This document shows positions 36,101 to 43,675 of a DNA stretch of 64,000 nt, piece by piece. The translations under genes were made by a program, and so were the position numbers. A model generated the notes under the pieces. It ran no database searches. It was not told the origin of the DNA and saw nothing but the letters and a program-made list of their open reading frames with translations. The DNA comes from Saccharothrix espanaensis DSM 44229 (GTDB taxonomy: Bacteria; Actinomycetota; Actinomycetes; Mycobacteriales; Pseudonocardiaceae), in assembly GCF_000328705.1 (NCBI RefSeq), contig NC_019673.1:5766001-5830000 (forward strand). Reading direction: 5' to 3'. The number at the start of each line of letters is the position of its first letter. Position 1 is the stretch's first letter.

Positions 36101-36578
36101 GGTGGCGGCGACGGCGACGGCGGCCGTCCGCGACGGGGACCACGCGGCGGCCGGGGAACTGCTCGGGCACCTGCTGGACACCGGGCACGCGGTCCAGACG
36201 ACGTTGCGGCACCAGTGGCTGCCGGAGCTGGTGCGGATCGCGCTGCACCTGGGCGACCGCGCCACGGCGCGCGGCGCGGTCGAGGCGTGCGAGGACGAAG
36301 CGGGCCGGGAGACCTCGGTGGCGCGCGCGGCGGCGGCGGCGCGCCGGTGCCGGTGCCTGTTCGACGGCGACCCGGACGGGCTGCTGGAGGTGGCCGCGCA
36401 CTACCGGTCGGTCGGCCGGACCTACGAGCTCGCGCAGACCTTGGAGGACGCGGCCGTCCTGCTCGACCGGCGGGGCCGCGCCGATGAGGGCGCCGGCACC
36501 CGCCGCGAGGCGGTGGCGCTCTACCGGGGGATCGGGGCCGCCTGGGACGTCCGCCGGATCAGCGGGCAGCCCGCCTGA
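33183..36578 (+). CDS. SARP-BTAD fused to MalT-like AAA ATPase and TPR regulator
   Basis: A 1131-residue regulator. Residues 1-105 are a SARP winged helix (RVALLGPVRAWTG, RGVFAVLALRPGTTV, VYTYVSVLRKAL) and about 107-250 BTAD. A MalT/LAL-like AAA ATPase follows, with Walker A GELGIGKSA (304-312) and Walker B LVLALDDLQWADD; it then continues with AGGNPLYAREVADTL and a long helical-repeat region. Unlike the two other SARP giants here, its ATPase is the LAL type rather than NB-ARC, and no C-terminal LuxR HTH is present. ATG at 33183 follows GGAGGAGG. It lies immediately left of the contractile injection locus and converges on its LuxR gene, so a regulatory link is possible. Confidence 0.85.
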   Translation: MTAGQALRVALLGPVRAWTGAREVALGSARQRGVFAVLALRPGTTVRRDELIRAVWGDDAPATAEGSVYTYVSVLRKALEPERPRGTPSRLLESVGAGYRLVLDPAASDVAEFESLRRRARDELDGGTPEVALRSLDEALALWRGIPMTGLEGPFVHARRLRLAEARTSARELWAEAALAAGAHPEVIAELGALVTEEPLRERARELLMSALVRAGRGAEALEVFREARQVLRAELDVEPGPGLRAAHERALGVVPASPAPRPEPAPARRAEPVLLGRADEVAAVLDVVGDLAAGRGRALWIEGELGIGKSALLDVALARASAAGHQVAHAVADQLSARLPLQSAVDCLGVDVDSPDPRRSAAAQALRDRRPAAGSVFAAADPTAQAAGRLAALVEQLCADGPLVLALDDLQWADDDSVELWRKLAAGTRRLPLLLIVAARPVPRRPGVVRLRRDVTSGGGAVLDLAPLTDTAVAGIVAGLVGGEPGPGLRRIAGWAGGNPLYAREVADTLVREHAVRFDTGLADVSPDVLDRAPPSLVSAVTDRLDFLSTPTREVLRFAALLGGEFAVGDLAVVLGRPVPVLLPAFTEAIAAGVLRGAGPRVAFRHPLIRQALYDGTSAAVRTALHQQAAQALAAAGAPVEHVAGQLLATSDGLGSWAVPWLVTRAPALVHRAPLVAVELLNRGLRGTDDPVLTAYLGNALFRLGHDAEAEEQTRRALPRLRDPDRIAEARWTLAYVPFRASRPQDALAALDEALADPVLTDAWRARLLSLLALVQRAGVGDLDAAEVSARRAIEAGRRGGDPFAVGQALEVLWQVDVVRRDYVRAVGYLDQALEVVGSDPGLTDLRLVLLDNRVFTLQCLDRLEEATETLRLAFAATGPGTPVTSLHVGTAVHRFWLGDWDDAVARLEGVLVEDPELTGFGLREGGPVLLHGVLALIAAHRDDETRLRAHLAAGSEIPLVTVAYRENCDFLVAATATAAVRDGDHAAAGELLGHLLDTGHAVQTTLRHQWLPELVRIALHLGDRATARGAVEACEDEAGRETSVARAAAAARRCRCLFDGDPDGLLEVAAHYRSVGRTYELAQTLEDAAVLLDRRGRADEGAGTRREAVALYRGIGAAWDVRRISGQPA

Positions 36579-36772
36579 TCGCACCGGGCCGGGTCCGTCC
36601 CGGCGCACCCGGCCGGGCCCGGGTCCGGCTCGTCGGGCGGGGCGCCGATCACCCCGTCGTCCGACATCACCCACGCCGGTTCCCGGCGCCTGGGCCGGAC
36701 GTCGGGCCGGCGGCCGCGCACCGAGCGTTCCACCATCCGCCGCAATCGCGCCTTGTCCGGGAACGCGGCCAT
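36521..36772 (-). CDS. Possible small Cys-containing protein after the LuxR gene
   Basis: An 83-residue ORF whose ATG directly abuts the TAG stop of the LuxR gene (TAGATG), a typical coupling arrangement. The N-terminal ~30 residues are basic (KARLRRMVERSVRGRR). The rest is Pro-rich with three Cys (GCAGTDPARCDQAGC). Its 3' end overlaps the convergent SARP gene by 58 bases. Protein texture is weak and no family is recognised, so it may be chance; the start position is its best support. Confidence 0.35.
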   Translation of the reverse strand: MAAFPDKARLRRMVERSVRGRRPDVRPRRREPAWVMSDDGVIGAPPDEPDPGPAGCAGTDPARCDQAGCPLIRRTSQAAPIPR

Positions 36773-37399
36773 CTAGATCATCCCCTTCCGCAGGGCGTAG
36801 GCGACCGCGTGCGGCCGGTTGCGCAGGTTCAGCCTGCTGGTGATCCCGTAGAAGACGTTCTTGATCGTCCGCTCCGAGTAGGACAGCGTCGTGGCGATCT
36901 CGGCGGTGTCCAGCCCGTCCGCCATCAGCCGCAGCACCTCGACCTCGCGGCCGGTCAGCCGGCCCCGTTCCGACGAGGGCGCCACCAGTTGGCGCTGCAG
37001 CCGCCGCACGTGGTCCAGCAGTTCGGCCACCATGGCCGGCGGCATGGCCCCGCCGCCGGCCGCGGCGGCCAGCACGCTGCGCAGCACCCGGTCGCCGGTC
37101 GCGCCGGCGCGCGGCAGGAACGCCACCACCCGGCACTCCACGGCGGTCAGCACGTCCGCCTCCCCGATCTCGTCCAGCACCAGCACCACGGGCACCCGTG
37201 CTCCCTTGGCCGAGCGGCGCAGCCCGGCCACCACCTCGTCGGTCAGCCTGCCCACCGCGACGACGGCCACCTCGGCGTCGGCCCACCGGTCCGCGTCGAC
37301 CAGCGCGACCTCGGGGCGAGCCCCGAGGAAGCTGGTCAGACCGGCCTGGCTGAGGTGATCCGAGGACTGGACGACGACCCGCACTCGCTTCTCCACCAC
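36773..37399 (-). CDS. LuxR-family regulator at the left edge of the injection-system locus
   Basis: A 208-residue NarL/LuxR-like protein. A receiver-like N-terminal domain (about 5-125) precedes the LuxR HTH (about 145-205: LTGREVEVLRLMADGLDTAEI, SERTIKNVFYGITSRLNLRNR). The strand that normally ends with the phosphoacceptor Asp reads VAVVAVGR, so phosphorylation by a sensor kinase seems impossible; it is an atypical or orphan regulator. A paralog of identical length lies at the other end of the locus. The GTG start at 37399 follows GGGAGG. It is the last gene of the locus in transcription order, 191 bases after the zinc-ribbon membrane protein. Confidence 0.85.
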   Translation of the reverse strand: MVEKRVRVVVQSSDHLSQAGLTSFLGARPEVALVDADRWADAEVAVVAVGRLTDEVVAGLRRSAKGARVPVVLVLDEIGEADVLTAVECRVVAFLPRAGATGDRVLRSVLAAAAGGGAMPPAMVAELLDHVRRLQRQLVAPSSERGRLTGREVEVLRLMADGLDTAEIATTLSYSERTIKNVFYGITSRLNLRNRPHAVAYALRKGMI

Positions 37400-37545
37400 T
37401 GCCTCCCACAGTTCCGGATTGCACCTCCGAGTGTCCGGGGCGCGGCTTCACGCTTTCTCAAACGCGTCTGCACCGGTTCTTCAGACGCCCTCGCGGCACC
37501 TCGGCCGAGGCGGCTGATCAGGGCGGCGGGGGCAAAGGTGGCGGG

Positions 37546-37605
37546 TCAGGGGCGGCGGGATCAGGGGCGGCGGAGTCAGGGGCGGCGGGATCAGGGACGA
37601 CGGAA
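37546..37605. repeat. Four tandem 15-bp repeats spanning a stop codon
   Basis: Units of 15 bases beginning TCAGGGGCGGCGG start at 37546, 37561, 37576 and 37591; the last is diverged. The unit at 37591 contains the TGA stop of the leftward zinc-ribbon/membrane gene, so copies of the stop and last codons are repeated behind it. This looks like replication slippage at the 3' end of the gene. Confidence 0.75.
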
Positions 37606-38766
37606 GAACTCGACCTCGCCCAGCGCGATGTGCCTGCCCTCGGTGAGGCCGGTGGCGGCGGCCACGGTGAGGCGGACCCGCACCACGTCGCTGATCCCGG
37701 TGTCGGTGCGCTGCGGGCCCGGCTGGTCGGCCAGGTTCGCCGAGAGCGCGTGCGTGCCGCCGTCCCGCGTGGTGACGACCACCTTCAACGCCGACGGCCG
37801 CGCCTGCGCGACGAACCCGTCCTCCTCCGCCGACGCGCCCGCGTGCACCACCACGGACAACAACCGCAACGGGGTGGCGAAGGCGAACTCCACCTCGTCG
37901 CCGACCGCCGGCGCGCCCCAGTAGCGGTTCGAGAGACCATCCGCCGCAGCGGCGGCCGGGTGGTCGGCGACCGAGGCGCTAGCGGTGACGCTCGTGGGCG
38001 CGACGGGTTGCGGGGTGGCGAGCCGGTCGCGCAGGTCCTCCCACAGCGCGAGGGCCTGCGGGTGGAACAGCCACGCCGCGACGACCAGCGCGACCACCAC
38101 CAGCAGGGCGGCCAGGCGGCGCAGCCACCGCGAGCGGTCCCCGCGCCACTGCCACCGGCGGCGGCGGGCGGCGGACCGCGCGGACGCCTCGGGGTGCAGC
38201 GGGGTGGCGCAGCGGCGGCAGAACCGCCGCCCCGGCGGGTTCGTGGTGCCGCAAGCCGGGCACGGCGGCCCGTCCACCGCCGCGTCGACGGCCGTCGTCG
38301 GCAGCGGGCGCTTGGCGTCGGGCCTGCCCGGCGCGACCGGCCCCAGGTACCCCGAGGCCCGATCGCGCGCCACACCCCCGTCCAGCGCGCCCGCAGCCGC
38401 TCCACTGGCAGCCACACCGCCGGCAGCCACCCCACTGGCAGCCACCCCACCGGCTGCCACACTGCCGGCCGTGCCACCGACTGCGGCGCTACCAGCGGCA
38501 GCGCTACCGGCCGACGTACCACCGGCTGTGCCACCACCAGTTGGGCCACCACCACTTGCGCCAGCATCAACCGGGCCACCACCGGCTGGGCCGTCGACCG
38601 GCGGGCCGGCGGGCGCGCTCTGCGTGCCACCCGGCGGCACGGCGGCCGACGGGCCGGCGTCCTGCCGGTCACGCGCACCCCATCCCAGGTAGTTGCCGCA
38701 GTTGCCGCAGAAGTCGTCGGAGTCCCCGACCGGCGCACCGCACTGCGGGCACGACCGGGCCGTCAC
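37591..38766 (-). CDS. Zinc-ribbon / disordered / TM / glycan-binding-like protein (CisA-like)
   Basis: A 391-residue protein. An N-terminal zinc ribbon (Cys 6, 9, 20, 23) is followed by a long Gly/Ala/Ser/Pro-rich disordered stretch (about 35-150) with degenerate VAAGG/VAASG repeats. A second zinc ribbon (Cys 169, 172, 183, 186) and an Arg/Trp-rich basic patch precede one transmembrane helix (about 217-233). The C-terminal ~125 residues are a discoidin-like beta domain (DGLSNRYWGAPAVGDEVEFAF..., ALGEVEFF). This matches my recollection of CisA, the membrane protein required for function of Streptomyces cytoplasmic contractile injection systems. The GTG at 38766 overlaps the tail-protein-I stop. 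It probably links the particle's firing to the membrane; this role is inferred. Confidence 0.75.
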   Translation of the reverse strand: MTARSCPQCGAPVGDSDDFCGNCGNYLGWGARDRQDAGPSAAVPPGGTQSAPAGPPVDGPAGGGPVDAGASGGGPTGGGTAGGTSAGSAAAGSAAVGGTAGSVAAGGVAASGVAAGGVAASGAAAGALDGGVARDRASGYLGPVAPGRPDAKRPLPTTAVDAAVDGPPCPACGTTNPPGRRFCRRCATPLHPEASARSAARRRRWQWRGDRSRWLRRLAALLVVVALVVAAWLFHPQALALWEDLRDRLATPQPVAPTSVTASASVADHPAAAAADGLSNRYWGAPAVGDEVEFAFATPLRLLSVVVHAGASAEEDGFVAQARPSALKVVVTTRDGGTHALSANLADQPGPQRTDTGISDVVRVRLTVAAATGLTEGRHIALGEVEFFRRP

Positions 38767-39308
38767 GGCTCCTCCCCCGCCGGCACCTCCACGGCGCACC
38801 GCACGTGCACCGGGCACACGGCGGCCACCAGCGCCTCCACCAGCTCGCGGTCCACCGCCCCGGCCCCGCGCACCCGCACCACGACGACCTCCACCGGCTC
38901 GCCGGGCAGCTCGGTGTCCGGCGTGGTCGACCACCGGACCCCCGGACCGTCGAGCACCTCGGCCCGCACGCCCAGCGACACCTCCAGCAGCTCCCGCAGA
39001 CCGACCGCCGTGCCCCGGCGGCGGTGCAGGTCCACGGCGCGGTGCACGACCTCCCGGCGGCGCGCGAGCGGCCACGCCGGGTCCAGGTCCGCCGACACCC
39101 AGGACGCCAGCCAGGACACGAAGTCCTCCGGCGCGAGCGCCGGGTCCAGGTAGGCCGTCAGGTTGTCCATTGTGGACAGTATCGAGGAGAGCACGGAGTC
39201 CAGCCCCGAGGTGAACCGCTGGGTGAAGTCGTCCACGGCGTAGAGACCGGGCAGCATCTCGCCGATGGGGTGCGTGCTCGGCAGCTCGGGGAGCGCGGCC
39301 CGGCTCAT
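38763..39308 (-). CDS. Phage tail protein I-like baseplate wedge (Afp12-like)
   Basis: A 181-residue protein with the tail-protein-I/P2 gpI pattern: LPGLYAVDDFTQRFTSGLDSVL near the start, then a PEDFVSWLASWVSADLDPAWPLARRREVV helix-loop-helix, a HRRRGTAVGLRELLEVSLG motif and a beta-rich C-terminus. In contractile particles it joins baseplate J and gp25 in the wedge around the spike; it corresponds to Afp12/Pvc12. ATG at 39308 overlaps the baseplate J stop, and its own stop overlaps the start of the zinc-ribbon membrane protein, so expression is tightly coupled. Confidence 0.88.
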   Translation of the reverse strand: MSRAALPELPSTHPIGEMLPGLYAVDDFTQRFTSGLDSVLSSILSTMDNLTAYLDPALAPEDFVSWLASWVSADLDPAWPLARRREVVHRAVDLHRRRGTAVGLRELLEVSLGVRAEVLDGPGVRWSTTPDTELPGEPVEVVVVRVRGAGAVDRELVEALVAAVCPVHVRCAVEVPAGEEP

Positions 39309-41242
39309 CTCGCGCCTACCGCGACCTGGTGCTGGTGCGAGAACACCAGCGCGTTCGGTGCGAGTTCCATGTCCTCCACCGGCGCACCACGCGCCCCGGT
39401 GAGCGGGTTGGCCGGGAACAGCCGCAGCTCCTCCACCGACGTCACGTCCGCGACCCGTTGCAGCACCGCGAAAACCTCGCCGTACCGCACCGAACGCCCG
39501 AACTCCCAGCCGGTGCCGTCCGGGCCGCCGCGCAACGGGTTGAGGTACCGGTAGAGCGCGTCCAGCGCCGCCCGGTGCACCCGGCCGTCCTCCACCGCGG
39601 CGGTCAGCCGGGCCACCACCGTGATCCCCTGGTAACGCGGTGGTTCCACGACCAGGCGTGCGCCCAGCAGCCGGCGTTCGTCCAACCGCCGCGCCACCGC
39701 CGCCACCACCTCCTCTGAGGGCATGAGCTGCTCGAAGCGCAGCCGATCGCCCTCGTCGGCGACCGCGTCGGGCACGAGCAGCACCCGCGCACCGCCCACC
39801 TCGCCGGTCACCGGCAGGCAGCGCACCCTGGCCAGCGACGGCACGGCCTGCCGCGCGATCAACTCGTGGTCCTGGGCGGTCACCGCGCGGTCCCACACCC
39901 GCAGCTGGTGGGGAACCCGCACCTTCGCCTCGTCCACCGTCTCGGCGTCCGCGCCGCCGCTCGCGGCCTCCCGGTTCTCCACCTCCGACACGTAGGGCTC
40001 GGAACTGCGCAGCACGGAGATCGCGCCGCGCGCCACGTTGCCCGCCCGTCCCCCGCCGGTCCGGTAGCGCGGCACCAGCACCACCGCGCCCTTGGCCGGC
40101 ACGGCGCCGTAGCGGCGCAGCGACCCGTCCGGCTCCCGCACGGCGGGCGCGAACCGGACCTCCCCGGCGGTCGCGTCCAGCACCACGTGCCGGTCGTCGG
40201 GTCCGGACGAGCCGAAGTCCTCCACGAGCGACCAGTCGTCCCAGCCCGCGCCGTCCGACACCCGCACCACCACCGGCCGCCCGTCGGTCAGCACCGGGGC
40301 GGCGGGCAGCCGGAACCACTGGCCGGGCACCCCCGCCGACTCGCCCAGCACGGCGTCGAGCTCGACCTCGGCGTGCTCGACGGTCGTCGTGCCGCCGATG
40401 GTGAACGCCTCGGCCTCCCGCACGGTCGGCGACTCGCGGTAGAACGGCTGGCCGGGCAGCGGTTCGACCACCCGGCAGCGCAGCCAGCCCGCGCGGTGGC
40501 CCGACACGACGGACGCGGTGTGCCCGGCGGGGACGTGCAGCACCACCTCGCCCGGCCGGTTGAGGCCGCCGGTGCTGTCCTCGTCGGTGGCGCAGGCGAC
40601 CCAGCCCCGGCCGTCCCACGCCTCCCACACCAGCGGCGGCTGGCGCGGGTCGACGCCGACGCCCTCGACCTGGCTGTCCAGCCGCAGCACCACGGCGCAC
40701 CTCGGCACGGCGGCGGACAGCCCGAACAGGGTGGCGTCGCCGACCGCCGGCGCGGCCTGGAAGCACGGGACGTCCTTGCCCTCGTCCAGGTCGCGGGTGC
40801 GGTCGGCGTAGTCGCCGCGCGCCGACGTGGTGACCAGGCGCGTCAGCGACGACGGCACCACGGGCAGGTCGGCGACGGTGGCGAACACGACCGGCTCGTC
40901 CGCGTCGCCGCCGGCGGTCGCGACCTCGGTCCCGGCGGGCAGCAGCACGGTGTCCGGTTGGGGCGCGGACAGCCAGAACGTCACCTCGGCCCGCGCGGCG
41001 GTCGGCGGGAACAGCCGCACGCCCAGCAGGTCCAGGAACGCCAGGTAGTTCTTCTCCGGCACCCGGTTGAGCCGGTAGACCAGCTGGTCCACCATGTGCG
41101 CGAAGGTCTCGATGAGCGTCACGCCGGGGTCGGACACGTTGTGGTCCGTCCACTCCGGACAGCTGTCCTGGACGTACCGCTTGGCCTCGTCCACCAGTTG
41201 CTGGAAGCGGCGGTCGTCCAGGTCGGGCGAGGGCAGCGCCAT
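39305..41242 (-). CDS. Baseplate J-like protein (Afp11-like)
   Basis: A 645-residue putative baseplate assembly protein. The start (RFQQLVDEAKRYVQDSCPEWTDHNVSDPGVTLIETFAHMVDQLVYRLNRVPEKNY) is the classical eCIS baseplate J signature. Long beta-rich insertions follow, and a C-terminal gpJ domain with AVTAQDHELIARQAVPSLARVRCLPV and HRAALDALYRYLNPLRGG. It forms the baseplate wedge backbone and corresponds to Afp11/Pvc11. The ATG at 41242 shares its A with the gp25 stop (TGATG). Length is within the usual range for Streptomyces-type systems. No defects were seen. Confidence 0.9.
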   Translation of the reverse strand: MALPSPDLDDRRFQQLVDEAKRYVQDSCPEWTDHNVSDPGVTLIETFAHMVDQLVYRLNRVPEKNYLAFLDLLGVRLFPPTAARAEVTFWLSAPQPDTVLLPAGTEVATAGGDADEPVVFATVADLPVVPSSLTRLVTTSARGDYADRTRDLDEGKDVPCFQAAPAVGDATLFGLSAAVPRCAVVLRLDSQVEGVGVDPRQPPLVWEAWDGRGWVACATDEDSTGGLNRPGEVVLHVPAGHTASVVSGHRAGWLRCRVVEPLPGQPFYRESPTVREAEAFTIGGTTTVEHAEVELDAVLGESAGVPGQWFRLPAAPVLTDGRPVVVRVSDGAGWDDWSLVEDFGSSGPDDRHVVLDATAGEVRFAPAVREPDGSLRRYGAVPAKGAVVLVPRYRTGGGRAGNVARGAISVLRSSEPYVSEVENREAASGGADAETVDEAKVRVPHQLRVWDRAVTAQDHELIARQAVPSLARVRCLPVTGEVGGARVLLVPDAVADEGDRLRFEQLMPSEEVVAAVARRLDERRLLGARLVVEPPRYQGITVVARLTAAVEDGRVHRAALDALYRYLNPLRGGPDGTGWEFGRSVRYGEVFAVLQRVADVTSVEELRLFPANPLTGARGAPVEDMELAPNALVFSHQHQVAVGAR

Positions 41243-41652
41243 CAGCGCCCACCGCCTTCCTCGGACGGGATCGTGTAGAACGGGAACACCAGGTTGCGCC
41301 GGTCGTTGGTGGCGCGGACCGTGTAGTGCACGTCGATGTAGAGCGTGCCGACCTCGACGGAGTCGAACGCCACCACGACGTCGGTCGTCTCGATGCGCGG
41401 CTCCCACCGGTCCAGCGCGACGCGCACCTCGCGGGCGATGTCGCCGGCCGTCGCGTGGTCCGCCGACGCGAACACGTGCTCGTGGATGCCGCAGCCGAAC
41501 TCCGGGCGCATCGGGCGCTCGCCGGGCGCGGTGCCCAGGATCAGCCGGATCGCCTGCTGGATCTCCACGTCCCGCTCGACCATCCCGATGCCGCCCGTGG
41601 TGCCGACCCGCAGCGGGAAGCCCCACCCCCGGCCGATGAAGTCGACGCTCAC
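41242..41652 (-). CDS. gp25-like baseplate wedge protein (Afp9-like)
   Basis: A 136-residue protein of the GPW/gp25 family: GRGWGFPLRVGTTGGIGMV at the start, then DVEIQQAIRLILGTAPGERPMRPEFGCGIHEHVF, and a beta-strand end. GERPMRPEFG is the diagnostic motif; the Glu-Pro-Arg loop contacts the sheath initiation region in other systems. It corresponds to Afp9/Pvc9 and to T6SS TssE. GTG at 41652 overlaps the PAAR stop; its stop overlaps the baseplate J start. The order gp25, J, I is the same as in other eCIS loci. Confidence 0.92.
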   Translation of the reverse strand: MSVDFIGRGWGFPLRVGTTGGIGMVERDVEIQQAIRLILGTAPGERPMRPEFGCGIHEHVFASADHATAGDIAREVRVALDRWEPRIETTDVVVAFDSVEVGTLYIDVHYTVRATNDRRNLVFPFYTIPSEEGGGR

Positions 41653-41966
41653 AGCGGACCCCCGATCAGCACGGTCTTCGCGCCGAGCACGACGGTGGCC
41701 TGGCAGACCGCGCGGTCGCCGACGACGGCCGCCGGGGCACCGCCGATGAACACGCTCGGCGGCGGCGCGGGCCTGGGCAGCAGCACGTTCGACGGTCCCA
41801 GCAGCGGGTCGGGAATCTTGGGGCAGGCGTGCACGCTGCCGACCACGGCGGCGGGCACGCCCTCGATGAGCACGGTGAGCACCTTGGCCGCCAACGCGGG
41901 CGATACCGGCGGCCCGAGCGTGCCGCCGTGGGAGGTCTTGTCACCGGTCCGGGCTGCGAAAGGCAT
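41649..41966 (-). CDS. PAAR spike-tip protein (Afp10-like)
   Basis: A 105-residue PAAR-repeat protein: ARTGDKTSHGGTLGPP, then VLIEGVPAAVVGSVHACPK, VFIGGAPAAVVGDRAVCQA and VLIGGPL. His14, His46 and the Cys residues suit the metal site at the cone tip. It caps the VgrG-like spike and could carry effectors, but no extra domain is attached here. ATG at 41966 follows AGGAGAG. It corresponds functionally to Afp10/Pvc10. Forty-one bases separate it from the spike gene. Confidence 0.9.
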   Translation of the reverse strand: MPFAARTGDKTSHGGTLGPPVSPALAAKVLTVLIEGVPAAVVGSVHACPKIPDPLLGPSNVLLPRPAPPPSVFIGGAPAAVVGDRAVCQATVVLGAKTVLIGGPL

Positions 41967-42007
41967 GTCGGCTCTCCTCTGGTAGTGGGTGGGGGTGCCG
42001 GTCCGGG

Positions 42008-43675
42008 TCAGTTGAGCCGGACGATCCGGCCCTTGACCTGGACCACCCCGTTGCGGGCGTCGATGGTGATGCCGGTGCTGTCGACCACCAGCGAGCTGAG
42101 CACCCCTCGCCCGCCCGGCCCGCGCACGGCGAGTTCCAGCCGGCCCCGGCTCTCGTCGACCTTCACCTCCAGCCGGCGGTCGCCGCTGGCCAGCCGGACG
42201 CCGGAGGCGCGCGGCCCGTCCATCAGCTCCAGCCGGTTGCCCTTGCGGGACGACAACGACCGGCGGTTGACCTTGCCGCTGCGGCGGTCCACCAGCGCCC
42301 CGTCGTGCTGCGAGGGCTTGTCCACCCCGTTGTAGAGGCCGCCGAGCACGTAAGGCCGGTCCAGGCTGCCCTGCTCGAACCCGACCAGCACCTCGTCGTT
42401 GACGTCCGGGCTGAGCACCCCGCCGCCGCCGACGCCGCCGAACTGGACGGTGCGCACCCAGTCGGTGACGTACTTGTCGTCCAGCCACGGGAACTTCAGC
42501 CGCACCCAGCCCCGCTGGCCGCCCACCTCCTTGATGTCGGTGACGATCGCGGTCGCCAGGCCCGGCATCCGGGTCGGCGCGGTCCCGCCCGCGACCAGGC
42601 CGGCCAGCGAGCGGTCGTGCGACGCGCTGACCACGACGGTGGTCCGGTAGCCCTGGGCCGGTTCCACGACGTGGGTCACGGCGGTCGCGGTGTACCGGCC
42701 GCTGAACGCCTCGCCCGCGCCACCGAGCGCGATGGGCACGCCCGCGCGGAGCTTCGGGTTGCCCTCCGCCACGGCTTCCAGCTCGGCGTAGCCCGAGCTG
42801 ATCGACGCCTCCAACGAGCGCGCGGCCATCGTCGCCTCCGCCTGCGTGGCGTAGGGGACGTCGGTGACCAGGTTCCGCGCCTTCGTGCGGAACGCCTTGT
42901 TCACCTTCATCGACGACAGCCCGGGAACGGCCGTCTTGCTGGGGGTGTTGTTCCGCACCGCCACCAACGGCTTCTTGCGGGCCACGTCCCAGCCGCGCAC
43001 CTGCACACCGTTCGCGAGCTCGGCGCTGCTCAGCGCGGCCCGCAGCACCAGCAGGTTGCCGCCGAACCGGAGCAGGAACGGGCTCTTGCCGTCGGCCGTG
43101 GGCTTGGGCGCCCGCGCGGCGGGCTTGAGCTTCGTGAACTCCAGCCGCCCCCGCTCGTCGACCCGCACGACCGCGCCGTGCTCGCGGGCCAGCCCCTGCA
43201 AGAAGTCCCAGTCCGACACCCCCGGCTGGCTGAGGTGCTTGTAGGTGATCCGCGACGTCTCCACCCGGCCGACCGCCAGACCCGCGTTCTTCGCGACCTT
43301 CGCGACCACGGCGGACGCCGTCATGTTCTGGAACGCCTCCACCCGACGCCCCCGGAACAGCCGGTGCGCCCTGCTCATCGCCCGGATCACGGTGAAGCTG
43401 CCGGTGCCGTCGACCTCCATCTCCACGGCCGTGACCTCGCCGGAGAACAGCAGTTCGCGCGCGGGGCCGCCGGTCGCCGACACCGAGACCTTCAGCGGCG
43501 TGCCGATGGTGATCCCGGTCTTGGCCAACAACGTCCGCTTGTCGTCGCGGTAGGTCAGCACGGCCGTGTCGGGCAGGCCGACGCTCTCGTCCACGACGCA
43601 GCTCTCCACCTCCCGGGTCACCGGGGCGTTCGCGACGATGGTCAGACCGGCGGCGAAGGACCGGACGGCGCTCAT
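42008..43675 (-). CDS. VgrG-like spike protein (Afp8-like)
   Basis: A 555-residue fusion of gpD-like and gp5-like regions. Residues about 1-370 form the hub (ELLFSGEVTAVEMEVDGTG, FQNMTASAVVAKVAKNAGL, HLSQPGVSDWDFLQGLAREHG). About 390-470 is an OB-fold (GLATAIVTDIKEVGGQRGWVRLKFPWL, then GVLSPDVNDEVLVGFEQGSLDRPYVLGGLYNG). The C-terminal part is a beta-rich spike shaft (LVVDSTGITIDARNGVVQVKG). It is the central piercing spike beneath the PAAR tip and equals Afp8/Pvc8. ATG at 43675 overlaps the stop of the LysM gene. No lysozyme domain or toxin extension is visible. Confidence 0.9.
   Translation of the reverse strand: MSAVRSFAAGLTIVANAPVTREVESCVVDESVGLPDTAVLTYRDDKRTLLAKTGITIGTPLKVSVSATGGPARELLFSGEVTAVEMEVDGTGSFTVIRAMSRAHRLFRGRRVEAFQNMTASAVVAKVAKNAGLAVGRVETSRITYKHLSQPGVSDWDFLQGLAREHGAVVRVDERGRLEFTKLKPAARAPKPTADGKSPFLLRFGGNLLVLRAALSSAELANGVQVRGWDVARKKPLVAVRNNTPSKTAVPGLSSMKVNKAFRTKARNLVTDVPYATQAEATMAARSLEASISSGYAELEAVAEGNPKLRAGVPIALGGAGEAFSGRYTATAVTHVVEPAQGYRTTVVVSASHDRSLAGLVAGGTAPTRMPGLATAIVTDIKEVGGQRGWVRLKFPWLDDKYVTDWVRTVQFGGVGGGGVLSPDVNDEVLVGFEQGSLDRPYVLGGLYNGVDKPSQHDGALVDRRSGKVNRRSLSSRKGNRLELMDGPRASGVRLASGDRRLEVKVDESRGRLELAVRGPGGRGVLSSLVVDSTGITIDARNGVVQVKGRIVRLN

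Noticed and set aside
37540..37610. Candidate CRISPR-like array
   Set aside because: Units are 15 bp and directly contiguous, with no spacers.
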